Positions 35,601 through 45,044 of a DNA stretch of 64,000 nucleotides are shown one piece after another. The DNA comes from Stichopus chloronotus (lineage: Eukaryota; Echinodermata; Holothuroidea; Aspidochirotida; Stichopodidae). The stretch is from contig CM037842.1 in assembly GCA_021234535.1 (NCBI GenBank), positions 4,243,315-4,307,314 on the forward strand, read 5' to 3'. Within the stretch, counting starts at the first letter, position 1. Every line of letters begins with the position of its first letter. The position numbers and the translations under genes are program-made. A model generated the notes under the pieces. The model was not told the origin of the DNA, did no database searches, and worked only from the letters and a program-made list of their open reading frames with translations.

Positions 35601-37059
35601 ATGTCCCAATTCAGTAAATAGAAAAGAAAAACACTGTTATGGTTTTTCAGCGTCTGACAAATTGGAATTCATTTGATGTGAGAACTATTATGAAAACTCA
35701 GGATAATCTTGAAATTGGGGTTAATTTTGTTCAGAACTAACAAGCTACACTGCGACAACTCACCTTGAATTATGGTTGCCTCAATTTCTTCATGAGTATT
35801 CTCTATGAGGGAAGTCGTTGTAAAAGAGGTATTGTAATATTAGACTAACGATATAAAGAGGGAACCAATTAAAAGACTTACAAATGATTACGTTTGATGG
35901 AATTTCAACTTGGCAAAAATATACAGTATCTTGATCATCCAGTATCAATGTGTATTTGGCTTTCTTATGGTTAAATTGCTTTATTCACAATGACACTTGA
36001 CCGAATAATGATGTAAAAACAATTATATTCACTTTATTTAATATCTAACTAGTAAAACGTTTCTCTCATATAGCATTTTGAAATGTAGTTCTGTACAAGC
36101 CCTCGTGCGTCCATCAAGTGTAAGCTCGTCGAAAGGAAAGTTTGTAAGTTTCATTATTTAGCATGATGACAAAAAGCAAATCTACCTTTTAATACGATGT
36201 ATCGAGCTACTCTTCACAACAGCGGAACAACATTTGGGGGGAACGTTCGAGAATTTTGTGTAAATTGAATTGTAAATTAAATGATCGAAATACTTGTCTC
36301 TATAATACTGAACGTATAATACTTTACCAAATAAGCAGTATTCAATAGTTACCTGTTTTATTTATTACAACAGCTCCTATTGTTATTTTGTCACAAATGT
36401 CGCCCCGGTTTAGTTTCCATTCTGCATTTCCGTCATCATCAACGGTTGTTACGTAATGACAAGTCCTTTCTTCTTCGTAGCATATGGATAAAGTATGGAG
36501 CATGTAGTCATTTCATAATGTTCTTCAGTTGTTTTGTGCATTAAATGCACTCCTTTCAAGTGAGCCATTTAGATTGAAGTAATGGCTTAATGTATTTAAA
36601 AGTATATAATCGTCTATACACTCGAAAATCCTGCGCAAAATTAACAGGATAAATATACTAAATAAAGATAAATAAATCACCTTCAAGGTATCAATAAAGA
36701 TATTTGTAAAACGAATTCTTGGAAGATTTAAGACAGCATAATATCACATTAACATGGCATAGTATTAATTTATTTTCCAACATTCCAAATCTAGAAATTT
36801 GTGCGATGAAAAATTTGCAAATGAAATTTACTGGCCCTTTGAATGCCACCAATGAAGAACAATTCTTTATTGTTGAAAAAGATGCTTTGTTCTGTTGATT
36901 GCAAATACCAGACGTGAAACCCTAAAACCAATTTCACATTAGTCCAGACGTTTCAATTCTTTTATAATTAACAGAAAGTTGTTACTTACCGGATTCTGAC
37001 AATGTGATCATCCGACAAAGTCCAGCAATAACTAGAGCAATGGTATCAAACGGTTTCAT
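20529..37059 (-). CDS. Gene 2: secreted mosaic lectin with Thr/Ser exon-array stalk, complete model
   Basis: Eighteen exons, read right to left, join without a stop. They are 36990-37059 (signal peptide), 36353-36472 (two-Cys module), twelve stalk exons between 35802 and 27631, 25702-25917 (C-type-lectin-like half domain), 21274-21401 and 20926-21073 (SUEL lectin domain), and 20529-20662 (tail and stop). They sum to 1425 nt, giving 474 residues. Every junction is phase 1 except the phase-0 join inside the SUEL domain. The likely product is a secreted glycoprotein: several N-sequons (NKT, NET, NMT) and many Thr/Ser for O-glycans, with lectin domains held on a mucin-like stalk. A role in recognition or adhesion is inferred from the family. 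No transmembrane segment or GPI signal is evident. Introns hold a Penelope-like fragment, a MITE, a hAT-like element and microsatellites. Exact exon usage is uncertain. Confidence 0.78.
20926..21073 (-). CDS. Gene 2 exon: second half of SUEL-type lectin domain
   Basis: It encodes TFECISSNSYTRVTGLCNGQ, then SRCVVTANNLEFTDPCVGTY, then KYLEVSYSC. The signatures C.G...C, N..F.DPC.GT.KYL.V.Y.C are diagnostic of the SUEL/galactose-binding lectin domain. The donor gtgagt is phase 1; the acceptor is tccctag. Confidence 0.9.
21274..21401 (-). CDS. Gene 2 exon: first half of SUEL-type lectin domain
   Basis: It encodes DTTFVCEGEQLTIDCRSNMT, then IEIHQGVYGRVHGKDLCPHP and KIQ. The C.G..L.I.C.......I....YGR pattern is that of SUEL lectins. 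The donor gtgcac is weak but gives an exact phase-0 continuation into 21073. The acceptor is ctcctcag. Confidence 0.88.
21402..22740. other. Gene 2 intron, no gene seen
   Basis: It includes a G-rich run near 22130 and a slightly GC-rich patch at 22540-22740 that may be the start of the tandem-repeat block described next. Confidence 0.4.
22745..23640 (+). repeat. Degenerate ~150-bp tandem repeat block
   Basis: Related phrases recur: catagggtccgcgtgggac (22917) and catagggtccacataggacc (23069), about 150 bp apart; tttcatacaaatgcatgacc (22996) and tttcatacaaatccatgaaa (23399). Open frames of ~100 codons on both strands follow the repeat and are not genes. It lies in the large gene 2 intron. Confidence 0.65.
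24895..25340 (+). mobile_element. Penelope-like element fragment with GIY-YIG endonuclease relic
   Basis: The plus strand encodes FKGSCDRNVFYICITKRHLS and then VRINKHL...HILSCNEC. This resembles the GIY-YIG endonuclease of retroelements (a YxxxTKRHLxxRxxEH-type block followed by Cys pairs). The catalytic YIG tripeptide is altered to YIC and the frame ends shortly after. It lies in a gene 2 intron, opposite to the gene. Confidence 0.68.
25702..25917 (-). CDS. Gene 2 exon: C-type-lectin-like half domain
   Basis: It encodes ECAEGEWRKIGSSYYIVFDC, then ARPVTWIEANETCKGISKDS, then HLACLGSEDEVTHFQSKFDY and SGDIAIWEDCYA. W-I-E-A...C..IS...HLA......E is the usual first half of a C-type lectin domain. 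The sugar-binding second half is missing, and the next exon in phase is the SUEL domain. The acceptor is cttcccag and the donor gtaggt. Confidence 0.8.
25918..27630. other. Gene 2 intron, nothing recognised
   Basis: A C-rich run at about 26790-26807 is the only notable feature. Confidence 0.4.
27631..27684 (-). CDS. Gene 2 stalk exon 12 (last before lectin domains)
   Basis: 54 bp, phase 1-1: GTTMIKSTSEERETTVHS. Acceptor ctttccag, donor gtaaga. Confidence 0.7.
27822..27875 (-). CDS. Gene 2 stalk exon 11
   Basis: 54 bp, phase 1-1: VTTSVKSTLEDGETTVSS. Acceptor cttttcag, donor gtgagt. It is only 137 bp from the next stalk exon and similar in both exon and intron edges, as expected of a tandem duplication. 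Confidence 0.72.
27876..29682. other. Gene 2 intron, no exon recognised
   Basis: A 138-codon minus-strand open frame at 28537-28953 overlaps a plus-strand frame and has no recognisable domain. I do not call it a gene. Confidence 0.4.
29683..29735 (-). pseudogene. Decayed stalk exon with in-frame stop
   Basis: Acceptor ctttccag is good, and the frame reads VTTLMESTSN and then TAA. The donor is also damaged (gttacg, with the exon one base short). It is a dead member of the array, flanked by living ones. Confidence 0.65.
29981..30034 (-). CDS. Gene 2 stalk exon 10
   Basis: 54 bp, phase 1-1: ATSTTKSTSKEIETTAKS. Acceptor ctttccag, donor gtaagt. Confidence 0.72.
30220..30273 (-). CDS. Gene 2 stalk exon 9
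   Basis: 54 bp, phase 1-1: AATSLESTSYRNEESKHQ. Acceptor cttttcag, donor gttagt. Confidence 0.68.
30935..30987 (-). pseudogene. Probable decayed stalk exon
   Basis: The reverse strand after tttttaag reads GTTSMKIAM and then TAA. The opening matches the stalk family, but the frame closes after nine codons and no clear donor is present. Confidence 0.5.
31118..31430 (+). repeat. (GAT)n/(ATT)n triplet microsatellite
   Basis: Imperfect gat/gtt/att triplets run to within about 20 bp of stalk exon 8. The Asn/His-rich and Ile-rich open frames here are artefacts. Confidence 0.9.
31448..31501 (-). CDS. Gene 2 stalk exon 8
   Basis: 54 bp, phase 1-1: VTTSIKRTSNKFVATTHE. Acceptor ttattctag, donor gtaagt. 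Confidence 0.7.
31742..31762 (-). CDS. Gene 2 stalk exon 7: 21-bp microexon
   Basis: Phase 1-1, encoding VTTTTRP: the first and last few residues of a normal stalk repeat with the middle missing. Acceptor ctttacag and donor gtaagt are both strong. If real it is a functional microexon derived by internal deletion of a 54-bp exon. Confidence 0.55.
31970..32023 (-). CDS. Gene 2 stalk exon 6
   Basis: 54 bp, phase 1-1: ETTSMESPSDTNEATTYQ. Acceptor ttttttcag, donor gtgaga. Confidence 0.68.
32415..32763. mobile_element. MITE family X, copy 1
   Basis: It begins aaagggaaatagggcgttt and ends aaacgccctatttcccttt, an exact 19-bp inverted repeat. The 349-bp body is closely similar along its whole length to 54130-54477, in the same orientation. 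No open frame of note. The target duplication is not clear, so the superfamily is left open. It lies in a gene 2 intron. Confidence 0.85.
32844..32897 (-). CDS. Gene 2 stalk exon 5
   Basis: 54 bp, phase 1-1: GAITMDGTSNERKTTIHK. Acceptor cttttcag, donor gtcagt. It is the most diverged of the usable stalk exons. Confidence 0.62.
33020..33073 (-). CDS. Gene 2 stalk exon 4
   Basis: 54 bp, phase 1-1: ETTTIKSTSMGVEATTSP. Acceptor ctttacag, donor gtaagt. Confidence 0.7.
33257..33307 (-). CDS. Gene 2 stalk exon 3
   Basis: 51 bp, phase 1-1: ATTSMGSASNIDTTTHL. Acceptor cctttcag, donor gttagt. Confidence 0.7.
33505..34394. mobile_element. hAT-like element (probable), degenerate ends
   Basis: Left end cagaggcggatctagg; right end ggatccgccactg, i.e. 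CAGTGGCGGATCC when read inward. The termini match the common CAGTGGCGGATCCAG hAT type with one or two changes. The flanking 8-mers (attttaat and ctaataat) agree only partly, so the target duplication is weak. 890 bp, no transposase seen, in a gene 2 intron. Confidence 0.55.
34565..34630 (-). CDS. Gene 2 stalk exon 2 (longer, Pro-containing)
   Basis: 66 bp, phase 1-1: VSSTIKSTAKETDATTTPSP and then TP. Four extra codons at the 3' end relative to the 54-bp class. Acceptor ctttccag, donor gtaagt. Confidence 0.7.
34631..35763. other. Gene 2 intron, nothing recognised
   Basis: AT-rich intron sequence. No exon, repeat family or transposon end was identified. Confidence 0.4.
35764..35802 (-). CDS. 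Gene 2 stalk exon 1, with apparent shifted acceptor
   Basis: 39 bp, phase 1-1: ENTHEEIEATIIQ, donor gtgagt. Upstream in the same frame TTSLI is still readable, but the acceptor expected there reads ac, not ag. The downstream tcatag offers a replacement acceptor that keeps the frame. Confidence 0.6.
35803..36352. other. Gene 2 intron between stalk exon 1 and the Cys module
   Basis: No feature seen. Confidence 0.4.
36353..36472 (-). CDS. Gene 2 exon: two-cysteine module of unknown family
   Basis: 120 bp, phase 1-1, the same length as in gene 1. It encodes EERTCHYVTTVDDDGNAEWK, then LNRGDICDKITIGAVVINKT. ERTCHYVT and the later C/I pattern are conserved with gene 1; a degraded third copy is at 47674-47790. 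Compact beta-type secondary structure is possible, but I recognise no named family. It has one N-sequon (NKT). Confidence 0.75.
36473..36989. other. Gene 2 first intron, nothing recognised
   Basis: AT-rich intron without repeats or open frames of note. Confidence 0.4.
36990..37059 (-). CDS. Gene 2 exon 1: start codon and signal peptide
   Basis: It opens MKPFDTIALVIAGLCRMITL and then SES: a charged N-terminus, a hydrophobic core and a small-residue end, as in a secretory signal. Donor gtaagt, phase 1. No upstream in-frame ATG was seen before the exon. Confidence 0.72.
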
Positions 37060-37357
37060 GTTCGTTTTTGCTTATGAAAAAATGAAACTTATCTGTTCTC
37101 ACAAAGTAGCTACTTTTAAAGCTTCAAGTGAACGACCTTGCTCTAATTCAGAAGCTTTCATAATATTGATAAACTATTTTCATATTATTGAGCTTTTCCG
37201 ACAGCCAAATGTTAATTTAACTTTCATGTCTTTCACGAATATGAAATTCTGCGAGATCCGTCACTCCATATTTGTTTCTCTGTAATCCAAACTCTGTGCA
37301 ATATTTGCAGCAACTAATAACGGCGATAAAGTAAAAGAGCTGGTCATTAATTGTTAG

Positions 37358-37372
37358 TTTTGAATATTCATG
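37358..37372 (-). promoter_or_regulatory. Upstream block shared with gene 1
   Basis: ttttgaatattcatg on the plus strand, 299 bases 5' of the gene 2 start codon, identical to 10720-10734. A core-promoter role is a guess. Confidence 0.35.
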
Positions 37373-40300
37373 AGGATGTGCACGTAACGTGACGTCGGTT
37401 CACTTGACAGATCTAAACCATTTTATGTGAGTTGCTTGCTAATAGGGTTATGGTCAAGATTCTAGTTAAAAAGAGACTTTGAACTCCACAGAGTTTATAT
37501 GCAATGATTAACGAGCAATCAGAACACAATTCTCCCTCTACATAATCCAGACAATATTTTAGATCATAGCAGTTGATCGTAGTACGTTGACATGACTGGT
37601 TAATTTCTAGAAAAAATATCTTTTAAACAATTTGTTACTTTTCATTGTTGGGTATGAATATGAAAAATGAAAAATAAATGCCTCCATTAATGTTATCAAA
37701 CTGGTGAGCCTTGTAATGGTGTTCCAATAGACTTCGTGCTGGCAAAAGAGAAATTCTTTCAGAAGTTAATGCTTAAATACAAATGATTGTATATGATAAT
37801 TGATTATCATATATATTGCAAAACTTAACATATGCTCTTGTGGAGAGAGACCCTGCTGCGATGGCATACTTACTTAAAATGTAAAAGGTACATACTTTTT
37901 TTTATTATTTTATTATTTTTTATTTTTTTTATTACATATACAGATACATACTTTTACCAATTTTGTTTTGGAATTAATCTGGCTGCAAAAAAAAAAAAAC
38001 AATGATGCAGTGTCAATTAATATCTTTACTGAAGTTTGTGTGAAACACTTTATTTCCTTTCATGACAGGATTAATGTCATTCTTTACTCAGTGAGCTTTC
38101 CGCATACCCAACAGGACGAATTCGGCATTGCCAAAATAAAATATCACCTTTTAGTAAAGAAATGTCACAAGGTTTGAGATTGGTTTACTAATGTATTACG
38201 ACACAATAAAATCACTCAAAGAAAAGTCAAATATTTCAGCAGAAAATTAGTACTTATCATTTCTGGTCCAGAGGCTCGTTCATGTTCAAAATTCAGAGAT
38301 GAAACTTCATAAGCGTTTGTGTCTGTGTTTGGAGCTCACTTCCAACACCGTTGCGCGCCTCAACTTCGCTTAGTCAGCTCAAAGCCCGGGTCAAAATGTT
38401 TTCATTATTTCTTCTTGGCTGTCCATAATCGGACATATGTAACTTGTTTTTGCTTGTATTTAGGGTGGATTTTCGATTTCAGTAAATTGTATATTTATTC
38501 AATGGCGACACCTGGATTTTAGATCTGGGAACAAATGCAGGGTAAAAGAAAGTGTTACTGTGCGAAGTCGAATGGGTAGATCGAGCTTAGCCAGTGGGGT
38601 GCAGGGGCCGTCTAAGGGCTCCAGATGGAATTCAAGGTTCAAAGCCAGGGGGGTCCAGGTGCGGAGTCCACGGAAGGCTTGAGTATGAAGAAAAACTTAA
38701 TCTCAGCATAGAGGGTCACTTTTGTTCAAAGTACACCATTAAACGCAAAGATTCCATACAATTTATTTAACTTGAGTAATTCTGTCAATTTTCAAGATGA
38801 AAGCTAGGACAAAGCCCTAGGAATCTCTGAGATCCTTAGTATGTCTTTGGGAGAAAATCTCATGGACTTACTGCAGCAAAAAGGTCTAGGCAAAATTCTG
38901 AATATAAATAGAAAATAGGAAATAGACATAAACTATTCACTATTTGTGAAGTCACTTCAACTGGTTGAGTGTGCAACTGGGGAATGAAAGGTTCTGAGTG
39001 CTGAGTGGTGCTCAACTCTGTCCCACCCCCCCCCCCTCCATTGATGCCGCCAATGCATTGATTACATTTTAAATCGTGACTTTGCAAACAAATTCCTGCT
39101 CGCCCAAGATGTCTCTCTCTCCCCGAAATAATGTGGGGAAGTTTTAAACAAGTCCATAAAAATATACACCAGTGGAAGAGTTTGAAATTACCTTTGGATG
39201 GCCAGTCCGTGCATGAATGAGTTCCTTTTATGATGTCATACTCCGCTTTGTAGAAAAATGGGGGTTCTTTGAAGAGAAACTGCCAACTCTGAAACTGAAA
39301 ACCTTGATTGTGCAACACAGATTGACATTTCACCACCTCAGGCCGTTATAGATATCAATTTGTCAGCAAATTTAGTAAAAACAGGTGTCACAGATTGTTT
39401 AGTTTACTTGTCTCTTTTATTTTTCAATCGTTTATTTTCTTTATTGAAGAGTGCATTTGACTGAATATGATAGAACTGAATATGACAGAACACAATGCAT
39501 TATCGATACTGGAAAAACCTATTAGTATATTATTATATATTTTCAGTTTATATAAAGCTCTTAGACTAAATCTTCTAAAGGTTATGAGCCCCTAAATTAG
39601 AATGACCATAGTATTTTACATTAGTTGAAGAATATCACAGTAACTATACATTGTGTGAAATAAAAGTACGAATAAAACTGCGACTGCTTCTTTTCATATC
39701 CAGCACTACCAGGCGCCAAATGAGATAATGACAAAACTGTCACCAATATATTAAGTATGAAAAGATATTCGAAATCTTATTGTCACGGTGACCGATTTGT
39801 CTAATGAAAATACAGTATTGTTTTGTTGGTGTATTTACATTGTCATGAGTAGATGCTAAATGAACTTAAATTCAGTTGAATGATTTCAAATGATAGTAGT
39901 CGGATTTCAGTATCGATTGTAAAAGAATCGTTACATACAAACTGACAACAAAATGAATACAAATACAAAGACAACAGATGAAGCGGAGAATTGAAGGAGA
40001 AGAAAGAAATGAAGTGAAAAAGTGTAGGCTGTCTGTATGGGTAAATGTGAGAAAAGTGTGGTGAAAAATGAGCATCGGGGACATCAGAAGGCATAGAGAA
40101 GAGAACAGAGAAATTGGGACAATTAGGAATGGAGAAAGAAGGAGATGTGGATCACGAAGTGGGGGGATGGGTGAATAACACTCTGAGCTGCCACCAGGTG
40201 TTGACAAAGTGACGTTTGACTGAAATGTGTGTACCCAGAACATAACATGATTATGCTAACAGTATTTGGATGACTACCCAAATCATATAAGCAGGTTTAG

Positions 40301-42220
40301 TTAGGAACTACTGTGAAAAGCATCAACGTATATTCGTCATAACTGATGCGTACATGATCATAAGTTTGCATTACATTGTACGTGTTGCAGGAAACTTTAT
40401 TTAAAATATTATACGGACACTGACATACTCACTGTCTTCAAAGGATGTGATAGTAGTTCTTGTTAGGTTACCATTTTGTCGTTAGACGAATATATTAAGC
40501 GTTGTATTCAAGGATTTAGAGATGTCTTTCCGAAGACAATTAGTCAAGATACCAATTCTTCACAAAACACATACAAAGGCCTAAATTATCTGAATATTGA
40601 TATCAAAATATGACTATAAAGACATTGGAAAACCCTTAATTTTGTAAGAGTATTTTATTTAGAAGAAATAAGTAATGATAAGTTTCCACTCGTCATGGAT
40701 AATAAAAATAGTATTACGTATGTGCGTTTCCCACTTGGCCGGCGTGTTACCCTGACATTTAATGTACTCAATCAACTGCTTCAATCGATAGGATTTCAAT
40801 TGCCTTTCAGATATTAAATGGTAAATTTCCTGACATGAAGATGAACAAAAGTGAATTAATTGTCAAATCAAGATGGCGATTAATTACTTGATTACTTGAA
40901 CTTATAGTTTACTGCCCTAGTTAATAAATCCCAAAGGATATAGGCCGTTCTTTCATTGTGCATTATTGTCTTGTTTTAATGTTTTATATATTTATGACAT
41001 ACTTGAAATGGTCTTCGTCCCGGTGAGTTCGTTATTGTGATTTTTCTCTTTCTTGTGACTTTTTTAGCTGCTAGCACATTGGTAAACACAGTAGATTAGC
41101 TTCTCATGTCAACACCTGCGACCTCAATTTAGTCTACCAATGACCAGCAGAGGACTGCTATTTTCGAAGGAATTCTCGCTTTATCAGAATTATAACAACG
41201 ATCAAAGCTACTCACTGAGGTTACTGCAGAATGTTTATGAAACATAGTCTGCAAGTATTTGACAGGTATCATAAAGATAGAGAGGTAGAACACACTGTGA
41301 AAATACTTTTTGAAAATCTATTCCTCTTCATTCTCTGTCCTTCTTCTCTTATAACATTGAATAAGACGATTGTTTTTTTTTTTGGAGGGGGGGTTGAGAG
41401 AGAGAGAGATGAGCTTTCCATTTCCACGTTTTCAAGTTTATTTGTTATTTTGGAAGACACTGTAGCATGAATTGTCAAACAATTCAAAATATATTCTGGT
41501 AAACAAAAAAAAAGACCTAAAACTAAAACCCACATCAGTTAATTCAAATTTTGCAGACTGTCTCATCCTTGCTTTCAGGACACTTATTCTAGTTGGAACA
41601 AAATAAAACAAGAAAATGTATGTTTTGAATACGTTACGTAATATTATGATAAGGTATTTTTAGCAGTGAAAGTTATCACATCTAATGGTTCAGTCACTCT
41701 TTCGTCTTTGTCTAAGACTCTTGGGATTTGATAGTACCCCTGTAAGTTTCATAATTTGCATCTTCCTTTTTATTCCTTTTTAATGTTTCTACGTTTTAGG
41801 CTTTCAAGAAGAAGGAGCGATATCAAGAACCAGGGTGGACCATAAGGCGGTCTGAATGAATACCAAGGCAGTGATACGTAGCAAGAGTGCGGAAAATAAT
41901 TCTTGATGTTTTTGGTCTTGAAGAATTTGTTATGCGCGGACAGATCTGTTTTAAGTTAAAGTGAGTCGTTTCTTACATCTCATAATGCAAATAATATAAC
42001 ACGACATTGAGAAATTGTACCTTCAGTTTTGATAATCACAAGTTTGTAAGAAATACTGAAAATTCACTTTCCTTTGTGTTGCCGATTTTTTACTCAAAAT
42101 AAATTTGAACACATTTCAAGGCCACTGTCCATATACAGGACCGAATGAGAAACGCATCGCACCCACATAGACATTAATGAACATCTACATGAAATATTCC
42201 TTGTGTGATAAGTTCTGCAT
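37373..42220. other. Intergenic, no gene recognised
   Basis: Long open frames here (38860-39336 and 39843-40243, both minus) are Ser/Leu/Phe-rich or contain a poly-Gly run from a C-tract, and lack domains. A patch at 38590-39060 has G-rich phrases reminiscent of MITE sequence, without defined ends. Confidence 0.4.
37791..37812. repeat. Perfect inverted repeat, 10-bp arms
   Basis: atatgataat, tg, attatcatat. Confidence 0.7.
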
Positions 42221-42223
42221 TAC

Positions 42224-42240
42224 TATATATATATATATAT

Positions 42241-42281
<41 letters not shown>

Positions 42282-42288
42282 TATATAC
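42224..42288 (+). repeat. (TA)n microsatellite abutting the Penelope-like element
   Basis: Near-pure ta repeat with a few tac/cat interruptions, directly upstream of the element's coding region. Confidence 0.9.
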
Positions 42289-43700
<1,412 letters not shown>

Positions 43701-44738
43701 CACAAGAATGTGTTCAAAATTTATTACCTGTTGGCACTAACTATTTACAAATACAGTCCACAACGTATATTATTATTGACCAATATGTCAGTCAGCCCAA
43801 ACTGAATATGTATATGCATCACAGGACTCGTAGTTTTGAAATGGAAAACAAATGAAGCTCACCATTTTAAGGAAACGTTCGTTTTCGTCATTTTGATCAT
43901 GACGACATTTGAATTTCACAAAACCGTTGATGGCGTGAAAAGCTTTAAATCTGCATCTGTTCATACTCTCGGAACTAAGATAGAAACAAAAAAGAAAAGG
44001 AAAGTAACTTTATCAAACGAAAGCATACCACCATTTCATGATACGCTACAAATTGTAAAGGATTAGCATGGAACTGAAGCACAGCCTGTACCTTCGATCA
44101 ATGAATAACAAAAGCAGTACAAACGTTACTCCTTAGTAATAAATCAATAACTTTGACATTTTGAAGGCTTTTTCTCTAACGTTAATGGTACTTTCTCCCT
44201 TATTTTATTTTTCATTTATTTTACATTGCATGACATTTCTTCTTATTGATAACCTAATCCATTGTCGAAGCTGCGTGATTAATTAAAATGTCAGACTGTA
44301 ACCTCTAATATATTGGAGTCCTTCACCTAATGATGTTAAGGCCCACGTGGTAAAATGGTAAACATTGATCTCATAAAGTTGTTCAGCTGTTTCCAGTGTT
44401 TAGGCTTTCTCTAGCTGCATGGTAGCTGGGATGTCTAACTATTTCTAATCGCGGGCAAATGTAAATGTCAAACATGACACATACGGTGTCTTTAGTTTTA
44501 TATATTCTCTCCTTCAAAATAGTGGATAAAACTTGTGAGGGAAATTTAAGTGTTTCGCAATAGGATAAATGTATGCAGATAGAATAATTAGGGAGCACTG
44601 AATTTCTAGTGGGAAAATTAATGAAAAAACAAAATGGCCAGAGCGACCATTCATCGGTGTGTTATAACACACAGAATCGTTATGCTTTTTACTTAGTCAA
44701 TAGAACCATACAGAAACTATATCTATGTTTGGCATGGA

Positions 44739-44768
44739 TGCATTCTCCACACTCCACAGGAGAATGCA
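44739..44768. repeat. Inverted repeat, 10-bp arms
   Basis: tgcattctcc (44739-44748), then ggagaatgca (44759-44768), with a 10-base spacer. Confidence 0.65.
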
Positions 44769-45014
44769 CGCATCTGTATCTATTCCAGAGGTAGGACTAC
44801 TAGAGCAGAGTTAAGCCAATACCAACATAGACGTTGAGAATTTGCACAAATTGCTACAACTTACTTCTGATGGCATACTGAATATTCTACTTACACGTTT
44901 TAAGTGACCAGGGAGTACCAACCACTCCCTCAAACTCCTCTTCAAAACAAACAAGCATAGAAAGCAATATAAGCTAAATTAACATTTTGTAAGAAATTAT
45001 CCTCTTTTTTGTTC

Positions 45015-45044
45015 AACATTACAACATAAAGATGTTGTAATGTT
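45015..45044. repeat. Perfect hairpin, 13-bp arms, 4-base loop
   Basis: aacattacaacat, aaag, atgttgtaatgtt. The length of the perfect arms is above chance expectation for a local palindrome, but no function is indicated. Confidence 0.75.

Noticed and set aside
38590..39060. Possible hAT-like element (cagtggggtgcagggg ... ccgccaatg)
   Set aside because: The ends do not form a good inverted repeat and no target duplication was seen.
38860..39336. 158-codon minus-strand open frame
   Set aside because: It contains a poly-Gly run from a C-tract and no motifs. Its composition looks like translated non-coding DNA.
39843..40243. Two overlapping minus-strand frames rich in Ser, Phe and Leu
   Set aside because: A purine-rich strand read in reverse gives such frames by bias; two frames are open together, as expected of low complexity.
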